In this document: piece after piece, positions 35,037 through 46,059 of the stretch
How the letters are laid out: every line of letters begins with the position of its first letter
Numbering within the stretch: position 1 is the stretch's first letter
DNA from: Owenia fusiformis
Taxonomy: Eukaryota; Annelida; Polychaeta; Sabellida; Oweniidae
DNA: 64,000 bases
Reading direction: 5' to 3'
Assembly: GCA_903813345.2 (NCBI GenBank)
Contig: CAIIXF020000008.1
Location: 25,468,822 to 25,532,821, forward strand
Notes under the pieces: generated by a model
Database searches by the model: none
What the model saw: only the letters and a program-made list of their open reading frames with translations
Told to the model about the DNA's origin: nothing
Made by a program: the position numbers and the translations under genes

Positions 35037-36145
35037 TCCCCAAAAATTGGTGGCAATGTTTAGTTTGGAAGATTATCATATACAATATACATGGATAAGA
35101 TAGATTATACTATTAGATAAGGTGAGAGAAGGGAAGACAATGAGAAAATATAAGAAAGAATTAGTCCTAGTCCTGGTCATAATGAGGCATGATTTTACAC
35201 AAAAGAATATTGGTATTTTAAAGGAGAAATCAAGACAATGAAGTCTAGCCTAATGATGAAATTATTTAATGTTAACTCAAGTTTGCCCCAAATAAATAGC
35301 CTTGCCTATTTTTAGATGCTGGTTAGACACTTGAGGGTTGTGGCAATGGATTAAAATACAAACTGATTTCGATAACTATGGTATGCAGGAACTTAATTCT
35401 GCCTGTTGCCTCATTTCAAGGCATTTGAGCTTGATATTCAACACTTTCATCCAAGCTATGGCTTTGTCAGTTTATATCTCTTTATGTCTAAATGACTATA
35501 ATGTGGTGTTACATTTGAGTTTTAAGTAGTGAATGAATTAAAACTGTTGAATTTTGGCTAGTCATTTGTTTTTGAATGTTTACATGAACATGTATAAATT
35601 AAGTTATTTTAAATAAATTGTTAAATGTCAGATCAAATCAATGTTTTTAATTGTTATTTATAATAGTCTAAGTCCTCAATATAATAATGTCAGGCCCATA
35701 GCCTGGGGGGGGGGGGTCAGTGGGTTTGAGTGAATTACCCCTGAATTTTAAGAAAAGTGAACCCCTTGGCAAATCCTGGCTACTGGCTCGAATGTACTTG
35801 AACTTCTGCTTGGCATCTTAATATGAGCTATATTATAAATGGATTTACACAAAATCACCATGAATTGTGAGTTTTGATCAAAAATGCAGCATCAGACAGT
35901 ACCATACACAATAGTTTTTGTGTTATACATTCTTGGAATGTTTATAATTAAATTTGATGCATTTATTCCTCATCCAATGAATATATTTTTGCTTCAATCC
36001 ATTAGTTCAAATTGTGGTAATGATTGGAAAGGTCTATTGAACACCATATTGATATTGAATTTTGCATCGATGTAAAGATGGAAGCACGAAACAGTCATAT
36101 TATCCGGTGCTGACATCTTTGAATAATTAGATAACTAAATTCAAT
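35037..36145. other. Spacer and MRPS18A upstream region
   Basis: Non-coding, AT-rich, with a G homopolymer at 35705-35715. Short open frames show no domain. The MRPS18A core promoter should be in the last few hundred bases; the ATGGCGGC at its start codon matches a YY1-type core. Confidence 0.35.
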
Positions 36146-39100
36146 ATGGCGGCGAAGTTTTCTCTTTTTCGTGTTATGCATTTGAGTTCAAATAGTAATG
36201 TATTCCGACAAATGACGAAGCTAAATGCAATCTTTGAGTGTTCATCTATCGGCATGTTACCCGGAAATCGACAACACTGGAGGAACTTCAATATCACAAG
36301 TGTGAAATCTTTGAAAGAAAGTAAGAAAAAATGAAAACCATCAATTTTTTTTTTTGTAAAGTAAGAGATGCAGAGCTGTTTTCCCGTGCCAGGACTATAT
36401 ATATAGTCCTGGACCGAGCGCAATCTTTTGCCTGTACGATTACAACTTGGGAGAATTACCTACGCCCCTTACACTAAAATACCTACCTCAATGCATATTA
36501 TGCAACTCAAAAACTTCTAATCTATTGGAACTGCCGATTGTTGGCAGAATGAGGTCTTTTTGTTTCTTATGGCTCTTATGGTCGGAGTTCTGTTAAGATG
36601 GCGGCTACAATGGAATTTACTGAACTTTTCCGTGATAGCACGAACTTGGTATTTCGTTACGTCATGGGCTTTCAACTAGAAGGGTATGCAACTCTATGTA
36701 ATAACATGAGACCTTCAAAATGAGCAATGACATGCTTCCCTTTTATGACAATATTTCAAAAAGTATTAGATAAATGTGTATAATGTTTAAGTATTATTTT
36801 GAATAAAAATCAATTTTTAATATGATTTAAGCATAAAATATATTCAATATCATATAAAAGTAAACAAAAGAGACCAATAAGAATAAGAGTTATCAAGATG
36901 TTCTCTTTGAGTATTGCATTGTGGGTAATTATTCAAGAACACATTCCAATAAAAACATAATTTGTGGGAGAATGTTCACTTTCTGTATTGTCATAATTAT
37001 GATGAATTCCAATTTTTATTAAATTATCAAGATGTATGTAGAAGATCATGTTTTTATTTTTGAGTTATTTCTTTTAATCATCAATAAAAAGTACAAAATA
37101 AGATTTTCTTGGAATGTGTACATTCTCCAATTTTGAAAACCCATGGCAATGTTTATGTATGAAATATGGGAAGTTGCCTACCCTTCTAGTTGAAAGCCCA
37201 TGGTTACGTCTTACTCGTGTAAAATGGATTTGTTTCTGGTAAGACGGAATTTTGAAAATTTCGGACAATATTCTTAATATACAGGTACAGTAAATATTGA
37301 GAATATTGTCCGAAATTTTCTCATTTCTCAAGTGAGGTTCTATTTGTGTTAAATTTACATGCAGATTTGCACCGTGCTCAATACCTAATTCAGTAATTGA
37401 CTAAATTATGATTGTACAAGGGGTGATCAGGAATTTCTGGACCGTTGGCTCTATTTTTGCCATATTTAATATGGGACAGCATCTTTTCCATTCAATTGAA
37501 TGAGGCTGGGCCATGCAGTCGAAGGTAAGCCATACAACCGAAGGTAAGCCATACAACCGAAGGTACATGTAAGCCATACAACCGAATTTTGCCGATTCAA
37601 TCTGACGGAGAATGCCGAGATTCTCTTTTTGACCAATTAGAGACGTACTCTTCACATCTTCACACAAGACAACATAACTCGAATATATAGGATCACACTA
37701 AGAAGATTTCATTGTTCTATGACATCATTATCCTATTATTTTTGTTACCATGGTAACCAACAAGGTGGAGCTCAGAAAAATACCAAATTTGAAAAATCAA
37801 CAGTAATTTTCAATGACACTATTTATTGTTGAATATATGTGACATACTGTAATAGGTTGTAGAAATCGCCATTGTAAAAAAGAATCATCTATATCCCATC
37901 AATCACTCAACCAATAAATCAAGCAACTAACATTGTACGTACCCAGTTTTTTACACAAACCCAAAAAAAGTAGAAATACATAAGATGAAGATCTCAGCTA
38001 AAAATTAAGTGCAAGATCTTTAATGGGGAAGCTATCAGGTGCCACTCTGTAGAAGGATGTTTTGATGGTTGATCATTTTTAAAATAAATTTTTATTGAGC
38101 TTCTGATATAAAAGAACCTGGCCTGACCAGTCTACAAGTCTGATCTTTGGGGTTTATGCTTACCTAGTAGCTTAGCTATCAATTCTCCCAGTGAAATATA
38201 AATTCTAATGTTCTTGACCAGATGGTTAGAATATCAGTTTAAGCTGATAAATACAAAATGAGCTTGGTCAGTTGGTGACAACAGGCATATATGCTTAACA
38301 GCTACAGTACCTAATGTTGTAATGGCGATGATGATGATGATGATGATGTATCTATCTATGACAAGGAGCCATTAATCAGCATTTCCTATTTTCAAATCAT
38401 GTAGTCATTAGGTATCACCTCCTAATTTATTTCAACAAAATTATAATGATTTTGCAAATATATTCTTCAAAACTCAGAATTAAGAATGTTCATCGGAGGA
38501 ATTTTGAATGGCTTTTTGATCAATTGAGGGTTATTTATGATTTATTATGCCATCACCACAAGTGGTGACATATTGTTATGGTCTCCAACTTTTTTGCGTT
38601 TGGTTTGGTGATGATGACATTTTGCACGTTAATAATGCCTTGTTACTTTTTGTACAATCTTTTATTTTTGTTGCAGTTCAGGAGAAAACTGAGGGCAATG
38701 TTACCAAGGTAAAACCTTTATTCTTACTAAAACTTTTTAAAAAGTAATCAGCTCCTTTGTTGCCCTTCTGATTTCTTTCTATTAAGTGTGAAATAACATC
38801 TAGTTCAGTAGCTACATTATTCATTCTTACATTTTGTGTCTGGTTTTGTAATTTTGGATTTAGATCATTTTTAAATGCATCTTTTGATTCCTCAATGCCA
38901 TAAAATGTGATAAACAGAACTGAATATGATGAAAAGTTAATGAACATTTGTCTACCAATTTCAGATCGAGGGTGTTTACAGAGTGTCAGATAGTACCAAG
39001 CACTTAATCTTTGAGGACCAGAGCAGTGACCCTGAAGTGCAAAGACCATGTCCTATATGGAGTCTAGGACCAATAGCTGAGAAGATTCGATATACGGTAT

Positions 39101-40803
39101 GTAATAGTTATAACCTGAAACACACTAAGTTATTTAAAACACAGAATAAATCCTGTGCTAAGGCTTGATGTGAAAAATATCACTGACTATAAAATGCATG
39201 TTTGATTTAGAATCACTGAAATCATACATGAATCTGAATGCAGGGCATATTAATTGCTACTGTACAAATGTTGTTCTATAAGGTCTGAACTGATTGCTCC
39301 TGAAATATGTCACATCACAAAGTAGCAGGGAAGAAAAATATGCATAAGTTTTCAAACTTAATATTCCAAATGAAAATGGAAGCAAATACACCCTACTTTG
39401 TTTAAGTAATGCATCAAAAGTAGACCCTGTTCGTATCTTTCCCTGCAATGGCCTACATTCCCTCTCCCCACAGAGAGAGAAATGTCGGGGTATAATGATT
39501 TTGATTATAGACTACAGTACACCTTGTTATATAATAGAAGTTGGTATTGAGGCTATTGCCTATCAATTTAACAAGAATCAGTGTTGTAAGTTGTGGTAAA
39601 TGTAAATGTTGGGAAACTCTCTTCTTTCTTAATTAGCCTAGATGTACAATTCTCATTTTATCTGTTTTGACTGGTATGTTTCGTTAAATTATTTCAATTT
39701 CTTAAAACCTAAAATAAAACTGGTTGCAAATGGATTTTCAAGTAATGAACTTGGTGTAGTACATTGTTGCTCCTGTGCTGAGGCAGTCACTTAAGTTTTT
39801 TTGTTGTTTTTTTAGGTTGTAATCTTTCATTATATCTTGCAGGATGTGTTGATTTTAAGTCAATTTTTGCGACCAGATGGGACCATGTTGCCCAAGAGAG
39901 TGACAGGGCTGTGTAGAGACTCACAGAAGAAGATACTCAGGCTTGTTGGGCAGGCACAAAGAGCAGGTAAACTGAATTGTGTTATCATTGATAAGATATA
40001 TTTGTTATAAAGGAACATTTAATGCTCATGTCATTTATTCTCAGATAAGTGCCAACTGCCAATGAATTTCAGTTTGGTGTAAAGTATGTCATTTCCAAAT
40101 TTCAACTGTGTTCATCACTGTCATCTCTGATTTAATGGGTTGGAAATCTGTTGTCCAATGATTCAAGACCTGGAAATGAATTCTACAGTTGTTAGCTGTA
40201 AATTCTACCTGAAAATAAGAAGTCCACCAGATAAATCATGGTTGATACATGCATTGGAGGAAAATATTGCTCTGGGAATATAACTTCAGCTCTAAATTGC
40301 ATTTTTTATAAAGACAACTTCAAGGGATTACACCTATCTGTTCATCCAGGCTTTATTGCCTTTTATCATTTACATACCTAGCGAAGCATTAGTATGGAAG
40401 TCAACATTGCCTGCTTTCTTTAATAACCATGACAATATCGTGACATCATGTTTCATTTTCATCAAATTCGGTCATGGGAATAAAGGTTTGTAATACATTA
40501 GTTATGTCACTATCACATGAAATATACCTTCAGTCTTGCCCAATATAGAGCTCCCCCAAGGTGGCAAAACTCAGGCAAATTTCATGATTGTAAAAGTGAC
40601 ATAACCTCTAAATAGAAAGACATCTTCTGTCATGTCTGTATCCTAATTCTAATTGTTAACTGTTATTTCCAGGACTAATGACAAGCCTCAGACCTCCTAA
40701 ATACAAAGATGGGCAAGTTGTAGAGAGAACAGCAGCTATGAACAAATATAAGTTCAAGAAGTTCAACAAATATTTCACAGACGATTTCATGGGAACAAAA
40801 TAA
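36146..40803 (+). CDS. MRPS18A: Mitochondrial ribosomal protein S18A
   Basis: Five exons with matching phases: 36146-36320, 38677-38708, 38965-39096, 39843-39966 and 40673-40803 (TAA); 197 residues, against 196 in human. It is one of the bS18-type proteins of the mitochondrial ribosome. The conserved bS18 region reads RPCPIWSLGPIAEKIRYTDV then LILSQFLRPDGTMLPKRVTG then LCRDSQKKI and GQAQRAGLM. The N-terminus (MAAKFSLFRVMHLSS, Arg/Ser/Lys-rich and acid-poor) looks like a mitochondrial targeting peptide. The C-terminus is basic (MNKYKFKKFNKYF). Polyadenylation signal AATAAA at 40898-40903. The 2.36-kb intron 1 contains a perfect 24-bp palindrome and a mariner-like end. The gene converges on RSPH9, as it does in human. 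Confidence 0.93.
36389..36412. repeat. Perfect 24-bp palindrome
   Basis: CCAGGACTATAT and its exact complement adjoin with no spacer. It lies 69 bp into MRPS18A intron 1. It could be the collapsed ends of a MITE; function unknown. Confidence 0.9.
37253..37320. repeat. Short stem-loop
   Basis: GAAAATTTCGGACAATATTC pairs with GAATATTGTCCGAAATTTTC across a loop of about 25 bases. In MRPS18A intron 1. Confidence 0.8.
37418..37667. mobile_element. Single mariner-like end with a short tandem repeat
   Basis: TACAAGGGGTGATCAGGAAT starts like a mariner terminal repeat, but no partner end was found. Inside, GGTAAGCCATACAACCGAA recurs three to four times (37523-37585). Likely a solo or truncated end in MRPS18A intron 1. 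Confidence 0.4.
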
Positions 40804-42627
40804 GTGAACATTTGGACTAGTGATCAGTCATGTCAGTAATATAGATTGTTTGCCAGTGTATGGCAAATCTTGTTGTATAAAGGCTCATTTTGTGTGGAAT
40901 AAACCCATTAAAATAACATTATTATTCTTAAAAGATTTGTTTTGCCCATTTTATTATGTCCCCACCACATTGTTGGGGCAATATTGTCGACCTAGGTGCA
41001 TCTGTCCATCTATGTTAGGCAGTTTTCTCCAAAACAGCTACAGATATCACCTTCAGATTTTCAGGGATAACTTTTGGGTACATACAGATGCGGTACAGAA
41101 AATTTTGACTCAATGCTTACTTCCTGTTGGCCATTTTGAAGTAAAATGCTAAAATCCTTGTCTGCAAACTTGACTTCACAGTTTTAAAACATTAACATCT
41201 TTAACTCACTTCATTCTACTAACTGTTCTTCTGTATTTTACTGTGGCTCATGGCTTCTCAATAACTATAACATTGAGTGTGAAGTTTAGGAAATAATGCC
41301 CGAGTGGAAAAAATCAGCCGCAATGCATCATCAAGTCTTGGGCTAAAAATTTTTTCACAATATTATTGCAAAATATTTTCTACGGAATCACCTAAAAGGT
41401 ATGAATGAAATCATAAAAAGAACATATTTTAAATTAAACTTTTTTTCGCAAAGGTCAAGTTTGCAAAGCATCAATTTCAATCTGTAGAGTCAAGTTGTCA
41501 CAACCATTCAATGAGTGATATTGGGTGCTGCATCAATATGTTGTGTTTTGACACACTTTTAACCCCTTTAAAGGAATAAGTGATTCCTTTTAGATAAAGT
41601 GGAAAACAATATTTCCAATGTTATTTTCCCATAGGGAAAACAGTGTCCCATTGCTTTCAGCTAATTTTGGTCACCCATAATGGATATCTTTAAAACCCCG
41701 AAGGAATCACTTATTCCTTTAAAGGGGTTAACTGTGTGTCAAAACGCAACATATTAACATATGTTCCCTGTCTCAAAGTTGAAATTATTTTATCATCTCT
41801 ATCATCTCTGGGAGTGCTTTTCCTGGATGCAATGCATTGGTCTGACATATGCACCTGTTTAAATCCTCAGAAAATAGCCCAAATCCAACATTGACTGTCC
41901 CAAATCTGTTGGGATACTTTCCCTCCTCCTTTCAGTCATTAGCTTAGAAACAAATCCAAATCTATTTGGTGTTTTTACCAAATTAAGTTGCTCCTGTGGC
42001 TCAGTCAACAGTCTAGGTGATTAATTGGGGATGGGTCCTGCCACAAAAATTTACTGAAAAAAATCAATTGACCTCCCTTCCTGCCTAAAGTTTGAGAAAA
42101 TAATTTCCCTCCAAATAAATCCGCATGGGCATTATTTTGAAAGAATATTTAGAGTGCGAAAATTTAAGAATCAAGTTCTGGAAAATACACAAAAGAGCTT
42201 AATTAATTAATAATATATATTGGCATGATGTTGCTAATGTTTTATTTACAATATACATGATGCTAAGATACATATAACAGAATATTTACAAATTGTATTT
42301 TTACATGAATTATGAATGGCATACTTGCCAAGTTTATTTTTATATTTTTTAAGATCTCAGTACTAAAGTTTGAAGAATGTAGAGTTACTTTGCTGAAGTT
42401 TAAATTTTGCCTTTAATTTACTTCTTTTATTGGTACAAGATCAAATGGCAGGGTGCCTCTTTGTTTGATGACATAGATGCTTCCTTGTTGATTTTCCTGG
42501 TAATCAGCTGATAGTTAGTGCACATGTTTTCACAGTAAACTTCTCCAAAAGTACAGATTTGAGACTTAAAATGTCCATATATTATCTTATCAGAATGAAT
42601 CCTGATATTTTGTTCAGTTATGCATGT
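40804..42627. other. Convergent spacer between MRPS18A and RSPH9
   Basis: Both genes end here: AATAAA for MRPS18A at 40898, and its minus-strand form for RSPH9 at 42426-42431. A nested TTAA palindromic element lies at 41563-41727, and a GAGGAGGGAAAGT-family fragment at about 41812-41937. No gene. Confidence 0.5.
41563..41727. mobile_element. TTAA-flanked MITE, 165 bp
   Basis: Terminal repeats CCCCTTTAAAGGAATAAGTG then ATTCCTT and their complement, flanked by TTAA at 41559-41562 and 41728-41731, as in piggyBac-type elements. The sequences just outside (GTTGTGTTTTGACACAC and GTGTGTCAAAACGCAAC) also mirror each other, so the element may instead be the core of a larger palindrome. Confidence 0.6.
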
Positions 42628-45600
42628 TTAAAGCATAAATGGCAGATCTTTGTTCATCTCTCCTGTTCCACAATAGCATGATCCATACTGACGAGTCCCT
42701 GGAACATGGTAGAATGTGTAGCCAATCCATTGTAGAGATCTTAATGTGACTAGTCCACTTCCTCGCTCAAACTGTAAGCTCCAGCAACCTACAAGTTATG
42801 ATTTATAAGAAAAATCAGTTATATAAACAAGCTTCAACTATCAGACTATGAAGTGTGAAGAAAATGTAAAGTAACACACAGGCAATTTATCCAAACCCCA
42901 TTAGCCTACAATACAGAGATGAACTGCAAAGAAATGTATGCTACATAAATCGGTAAAGTATAAGTACTTAAAACTCAATGTACACTACCTTTTGGAATAT
43001 CCTCATCAATGGGATCAAGAAAATCAAGGGCCTTGTCCATGTTTGCTTTCTGAAGAAGTGTTTTTTCCTGAAGCTTGATAGGATCCCGGAAGTGGAGATA
43101 TGAACCCTGCTTTGCTGCCTCAGACACACTCAACCCTGAAGGATGGAACATATTATATAAAATCAAGATAACATTTGAATTCACAGATTATCAAGATGGT
43201 ATAAGGTGAGACTAAATTATTAAATGTAAATGTAATCAAAAAGCTGTTTACCAGCTGTTACCAGCTTCACCAGTTTATCAAAGGGAATATCAATAAGTCT
43301 GACAGAGGATCATTATGTAACAATTTGTCCATTACTACATGTAGCTATTTATACAATTATAATTAATAAAATATAATAAGGTATTTGCATGAAAAAATGT
43401 CACCATCTAGAAATCATTGCAAAAGTGTAACAATATTGTTACAGACATCAACCATGATACAGTGGCTGTAACAATATGTCTTCTTACTGGTGACAGAAAA
43501 ATTAACTTAATTAAGAGGTTTTGGGGATTATGTATTGTATAAGGATTCCTACCTTCAAATGTTCTGTTTTCAAAGACCTTGCCAGTGGGAGTTTTAGTGA
43601 ATGCACCTCTAGGTACAATAAATACATCTTGATCAATATCATCAATCACTGCTGACAGCCTATCCTCTTCTTTTATCATTATCTAAAAGTACGAAAATAA
43701 ATAAACATTACACAAATGACATGGTCAATGTTAGATATGTATACATCAAGATTTGTTGCATGCTTTAAGATTAAGATCTAATAAATTGCATTGAATATAT
43801 TGGATACTTTACTCCAACTAATATTTTATGCTATTTCATGTTTGATAATATTTCACTATTTGCAATTTAGAAAAGGAGGAGGGAAAGTATCGTAACAGAT
43901 TTTGGACAGTTACATGTTAGATTTTGGCTATTTTCTGAGGATCTAAACAGGTACATATGTTGGCCAATGCATTACTTTCCCTTTCCCTCCTCCTTTGCAA
44001 CTATTATATTTCACTAATTTTCAGTTTTTTTTAAATTTCGCGGCTATTAAGTTACAGATATGTAACTTCTCAAAATGTGTCCTACTTTTTTAAGTAGGCA
44101 TTTCCCTTTGTTTCTAGTGGATTTGTCATCCAATAACACTCTTTCCACTTAAATATCAGCTATGTTTTTCCCTTCACCCAAAGATTTTGGCTTCATCTTG
44201 AGCCATTTGCGAGAATGTTCATTTATATACGATCTTTCAGAACCCAAATGTCAGAATACAGCAAATGTCGTCATCATTGAGTGAAATAAATTCTGGGGAA
44301 TTATAGACTACTATATTTCGCGAATTAGAACTTTTCGAATTTCAATCATGGCTATTAGAATTACATTTCAAGAATTTCCAAAACTCACGAAAAGTGCAAA
44401 ATATAGTAGCATGGGACAGGAGTACAGTAATCTTTTAATTGGTGCATCGTGACAGTTATCAAATTGCGCATAGCCCTATGATGTCTCAATTAAGAATTGT
44501 AACTTACTGTTTCTTCTTCCTCTTGCATTTCTTCACTGTCTGGCACAGCAATTTTCTTGATTTCTATGTGCTCAAATTCATAAGATGGATCTCCAGTGAA
44601 TCTGCCTTTGGCAAGTTTTGTTTTCTCCTTGTTTTCTGCAGAAACTGGGTTCAAAATTGCCCAATGGACACAGTCTTTACTGCAATTTAGGAAACAAAGT
44701 TATAAAGGACAATTGAAATAGTAATTTTTTAAACCTAATAATGAATGTAATTTATTTGGACATGCCATCTTATTCAGAAATTTGGCAACTGTCTCAATTT
44801 ACTACACTTTGTACATTAAATATTTAAATGTTTTGTGACATATTTTAGCCATCCTTCAAGATCGGTCGTTCATTGCTTTCATAAATGCTATCTTACTGAA
44901 TGAACTAGTCTGCCAAGTTTAAATTCACCAATCTTACAATAAATGACTAGATTATCGAAAGCATATAATGTGAATTATATTTATTCACTGCTTAAGATTA
45001 GAGACAAGGGCACATGTGTGTAAAGGGTGAGTCGGTGTGGTGATGTCATGATGCAGGGCTGTCAACTTGGGACCACCTAATATGAGTGACTTACAAATGT
45101 CAGACACCTAAGTCCAAATCTGAACACTTTTGTCCAAATTTTGAACACCTTTGGCCAATTTTTAAACACCTTTGGCCAAAGTATGAGTACTATTGCCAAA
45201 CTTTGATCACCTCAAATTTTTCGCGCTCACTACGCTCGCGATATCGTCAACAGGGGGGGGGGAGGGGTAGGTACGAAAATTTCCAATTAACATGTGTGAC
45301 ATATACGGGATTCGCGTGACAAATACGCAAATTGCGGGACAGTTGACAGGCCTGCATGAGTGAGACGAGAATATTGAAACAAGATGGCTTAAACCTTCTT
45401 ACCTGTAAAAGGTTCTCTTTTCTGCCATTCCATCAATGCCAACTCCTTGTGCAATGAAGTAATCATCCTTTACACCAAGAATTTTGCCCCAAAAATAAAC
45501 TTTGTGAAATTTTCCTTCACTTTTCAAAATTACAAATGATGTTTGGAGGCATGCCTTCTGCTCTGGACTCAATATCAAGCCACTGGTACCAACATAGTCA

Positions 45601-45629
45601 ATGGCTAGATGAAGTCCGTCTGAATCCAT
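42628..45629 (-). CDS. RSPH9: Radial spoke head protein 9
   Basis: Five minus-strand exons with matching phases: 45629-45403, 44679-44508, 43682-43553, 43135-42989 and 42788-42628 (TAA); 278 residues, against 276 in human. RSPH9 belongs to the head of the radial spoke in motile 9+2 cilia and sperm flagella. Conserved segments are the start MDSDGLHLAIDYVGTSG, VYFWGKILGVKDDYFIAQG, KGRFTGDPSYEFEHIE, DVFIVPRGAFTKTPTGKV then FENRTFEG, YLHFRDPIKLQEKTLLQKAN, and the end GYTFYHVPGTRQYGSCYCGT then GEMNKDLPFML. All domains and both termini are intact. The gene is head-to-head with NUDT22, and an X-box-like motif lies about 90 bp upstream of its start codon, fitting RFX control of ciliary genes (inference). 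Confidence 0.96.
43868..44004. mobile_element. Small MITE (GGAGGAGGGAAAGT ends)
   Basis: AAAAGGAGGAGGGAAAGTAT is mirrored by ACTTTCCCTTTCCCTCCTCC then TTT. An inverted partial relative lies at about 41812-41937 and shares TTTTCTGAGGATCTAAACAG-like sequence. In RSPH9 intron 2. Confidence 0.6.
44306..44412. mobile_element. Small palindromic element
   Basis: CTACTATATTTCGCGAATTA at the left and GTGCAAAATATAGTAG at the right are inverted. In RSPH9 intron 2. No coding content. Confidence 0.5.
45056..45354. mobile_element. Non-autonomous element with CAGGGCTGTCAACT ends
   Basis: Left TGCAGGGCTGTCAACTTG and right AGTTGACAGGCCTGCA are inverted. Inside is a row of imperfect repeats of the type TTTGAACACCTTTGGCCAA. 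In RSPH9 intron 1. No clear target duplication, so the superfamily is left open. Confidence 0.6.
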
Positions 45630-46059
45630 TATTAATATTATCTATAAATTATCGAAATATAAAGAAATGTTGTAGAAATATACCGTGAATTTCCTTCCTT
45701 CAAACCTGTTATTAGTTGTCAGGTAGCAACGCGCCTGCGCACTGGTCTTGATGAGGAAATGACAAATTCAATTCTATTAACGAAATTATAAATAAATGCG
45801 CAAAATCATTCAAATCAATATATTAATCAATTTATTACTTTGAAATTCATTAAGTTTTATTAATTTTATCAAATAATATATTTCATTTATCAGAATTACA
45901 TGTTTCATAGAGTCTATCTTTTATTTTCGGCTTTCGATTAGTTTGTCTTATAGTGTTGCTGCTGTCTGCATCATTTCCGGGTTTTAAACCTTGAAATATG
46001 TGAAATATTCTAAGTATTCCTAGAATATAAGCCTTCGAAAATAATACCTTCGTTTGATT
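45630..46059. promoter_or_regulatory. Bidirectional promoter region, RSPH9/NUDT22
   Basis: 430 bp between divergent start codons. GTTGTC at 45715-45720 and AGCAAC at 45725-45730 form an imperfect X-box (RFX site) with a 4-bp spacer, about 90 bp upstream of the RSPH9 ATG. It is followed at once by GCGCCTGCGCA (45731-45741), like an NRF1 site. These are motif resemblances, not proof of binding. Confidence 0.45.

Noticed and set aside
36598-36690. Exon-like start MAATMEFTELFRDSTNLVFR in MRPS18A intron 1
   Set aside because: Its end (CATGGGCTTTCAACTAGAAGG) recurs inverted at about 37168-37200 and in part near 52343, so it looks like repeat sequence; no downstream exon found.
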